Positions 6,259 to 6,318 of a stretch of 6,318 nucleotides of DNA are shown here, piece after piece. Numbering within the stretch: the stretch's first letter is position 1; each line of letters begins with the position of its first letter. Made by a program: the position numbers and the translations under genes. The stretch comes from Labilithrix luteola (GTDB lineage: Bacteria > Myxococcota_A > Polyangia > Polyangiales > Polyangiaceae): the NCBI GenBank assembly GCA_026225435.1, contig JAMFST010000874.1, positions 1 through 6,318 on the forward strand. The letters run 5' to 3'. The notes under the pieces were generated by a model. It made no database searches and was not told where the DNA came from. It was given only the letters and a program-made list of their open reading frames with translations.

Positions 6259-6318
6259 ATGCGGCACCAGCTGGGCCTCGCTCGGCGGATCGCGTCCGCT
6301 CTGGAGAGCGGCGCGGAC
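6259..6318 (+). CDS. Possible start of an unidentified divergent gene (3' partial)
   Basis: An open frame starts with ATG 6259 and reads 20 codons to the window edge (MRHQLGLARRIASALESGAD). The residues resemble the start of a real amphipathic helix. The ATG sits 80 bases from, and divergent to, the DUF2252 start. No Shine-Dalgarno sequence is visible, and a weak TATGCA box lies six bases upstream. A second ATG at 6248 in another frame is also open but gives a Cys/Trp/Arg-rich, less protein-like sequence. Too little is present to name a family, and the call may be spurious. Confidence 0.4.
   Translation, partial: MRHQLGLARRIASALESGAD

Noticed and set aside
1..6318. tRNA, rRNA, CRISPR, insertion-sequence or prophage features
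   Set aside because: I found no cloverleaf or rRNA-like sequence, no spaced direct repeats and no transposase or integrase motifs on either strand.

Overview
This is a GC-rich (roughly 70%), densely coding bacterial window. Codon third positions are strongly G/C, and there are no RNA genes, insertion sequences or CRISPR repeats. A secreted IPT/TIG-repeat protein, a DUF2252 protein, an alanine/proline-rich E2 subunit and starts without Shine-Dalgarno sequences together suggest a Myxococcota-type (delta-proteobacterial) chromosome. That assignment is an inference from style, not from a marker gene.

Layout: (1) 1-1241, plus strand: the 3' part of a secreted or surface IPT/TIG-repeat protein that enters from the left edge and ends in a six-cysteine C-terminal domain. 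(2) 1238-2653, plus: rsmB/sun, a 16S rRNA m5C methyltransferase, overlapping the previous gene by four bases (ATGA). (3) 2695-4077, plus: the E2 acyltransferase of a 2-oxoacid dehydrogenase complex, behind a short gap that holds a plausible leaderless promoter. (4) 4078-4167: a convergent intergenic gap with small inverted repeats. (5) 4168-4836, minus: a small class I SAM-dependent methyltransferase that overlaps, by GTGA, (6) 4833-6179, minus: a DUF2252 protein. (7) 6180-6258: a divergent intergenic region with a perfect 11-bp inverted repeat against the DUF2252 start. (8) 6259-6318, plus: the probable first 20 codons of an unidentified divergent gene.

The plus-strand genes do not form an obvious pathway: an envelope protein, rRNA modification and central carbon metabolism sit side by side. 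The E2 has no E1 or E3 partner in view. The minus-strand pair is the most system-like part. A kinase-like DUF2252 protein is translationally coupled to a methyltransferase, and a strong palindrome lies at its 5' end. DUF2252 carries the catalytic-loop and metal-binding motifs of aminoglycoside-phosphotransferase-type kinases before, not after, a glycine-rich loop and lysine. This looks like a circularly permuted kinase. The substrate of either enzyme cannot be read from the sequence.

Most of the window is ordinary housekeeping or accessory content. I do not see a clear new multi-gene system. The palindrome, the permuted-kinase reading of DUF2252 with its methyltransferase partner, and the cysteine-rich C-terminal domain are the items that merit follow-up.
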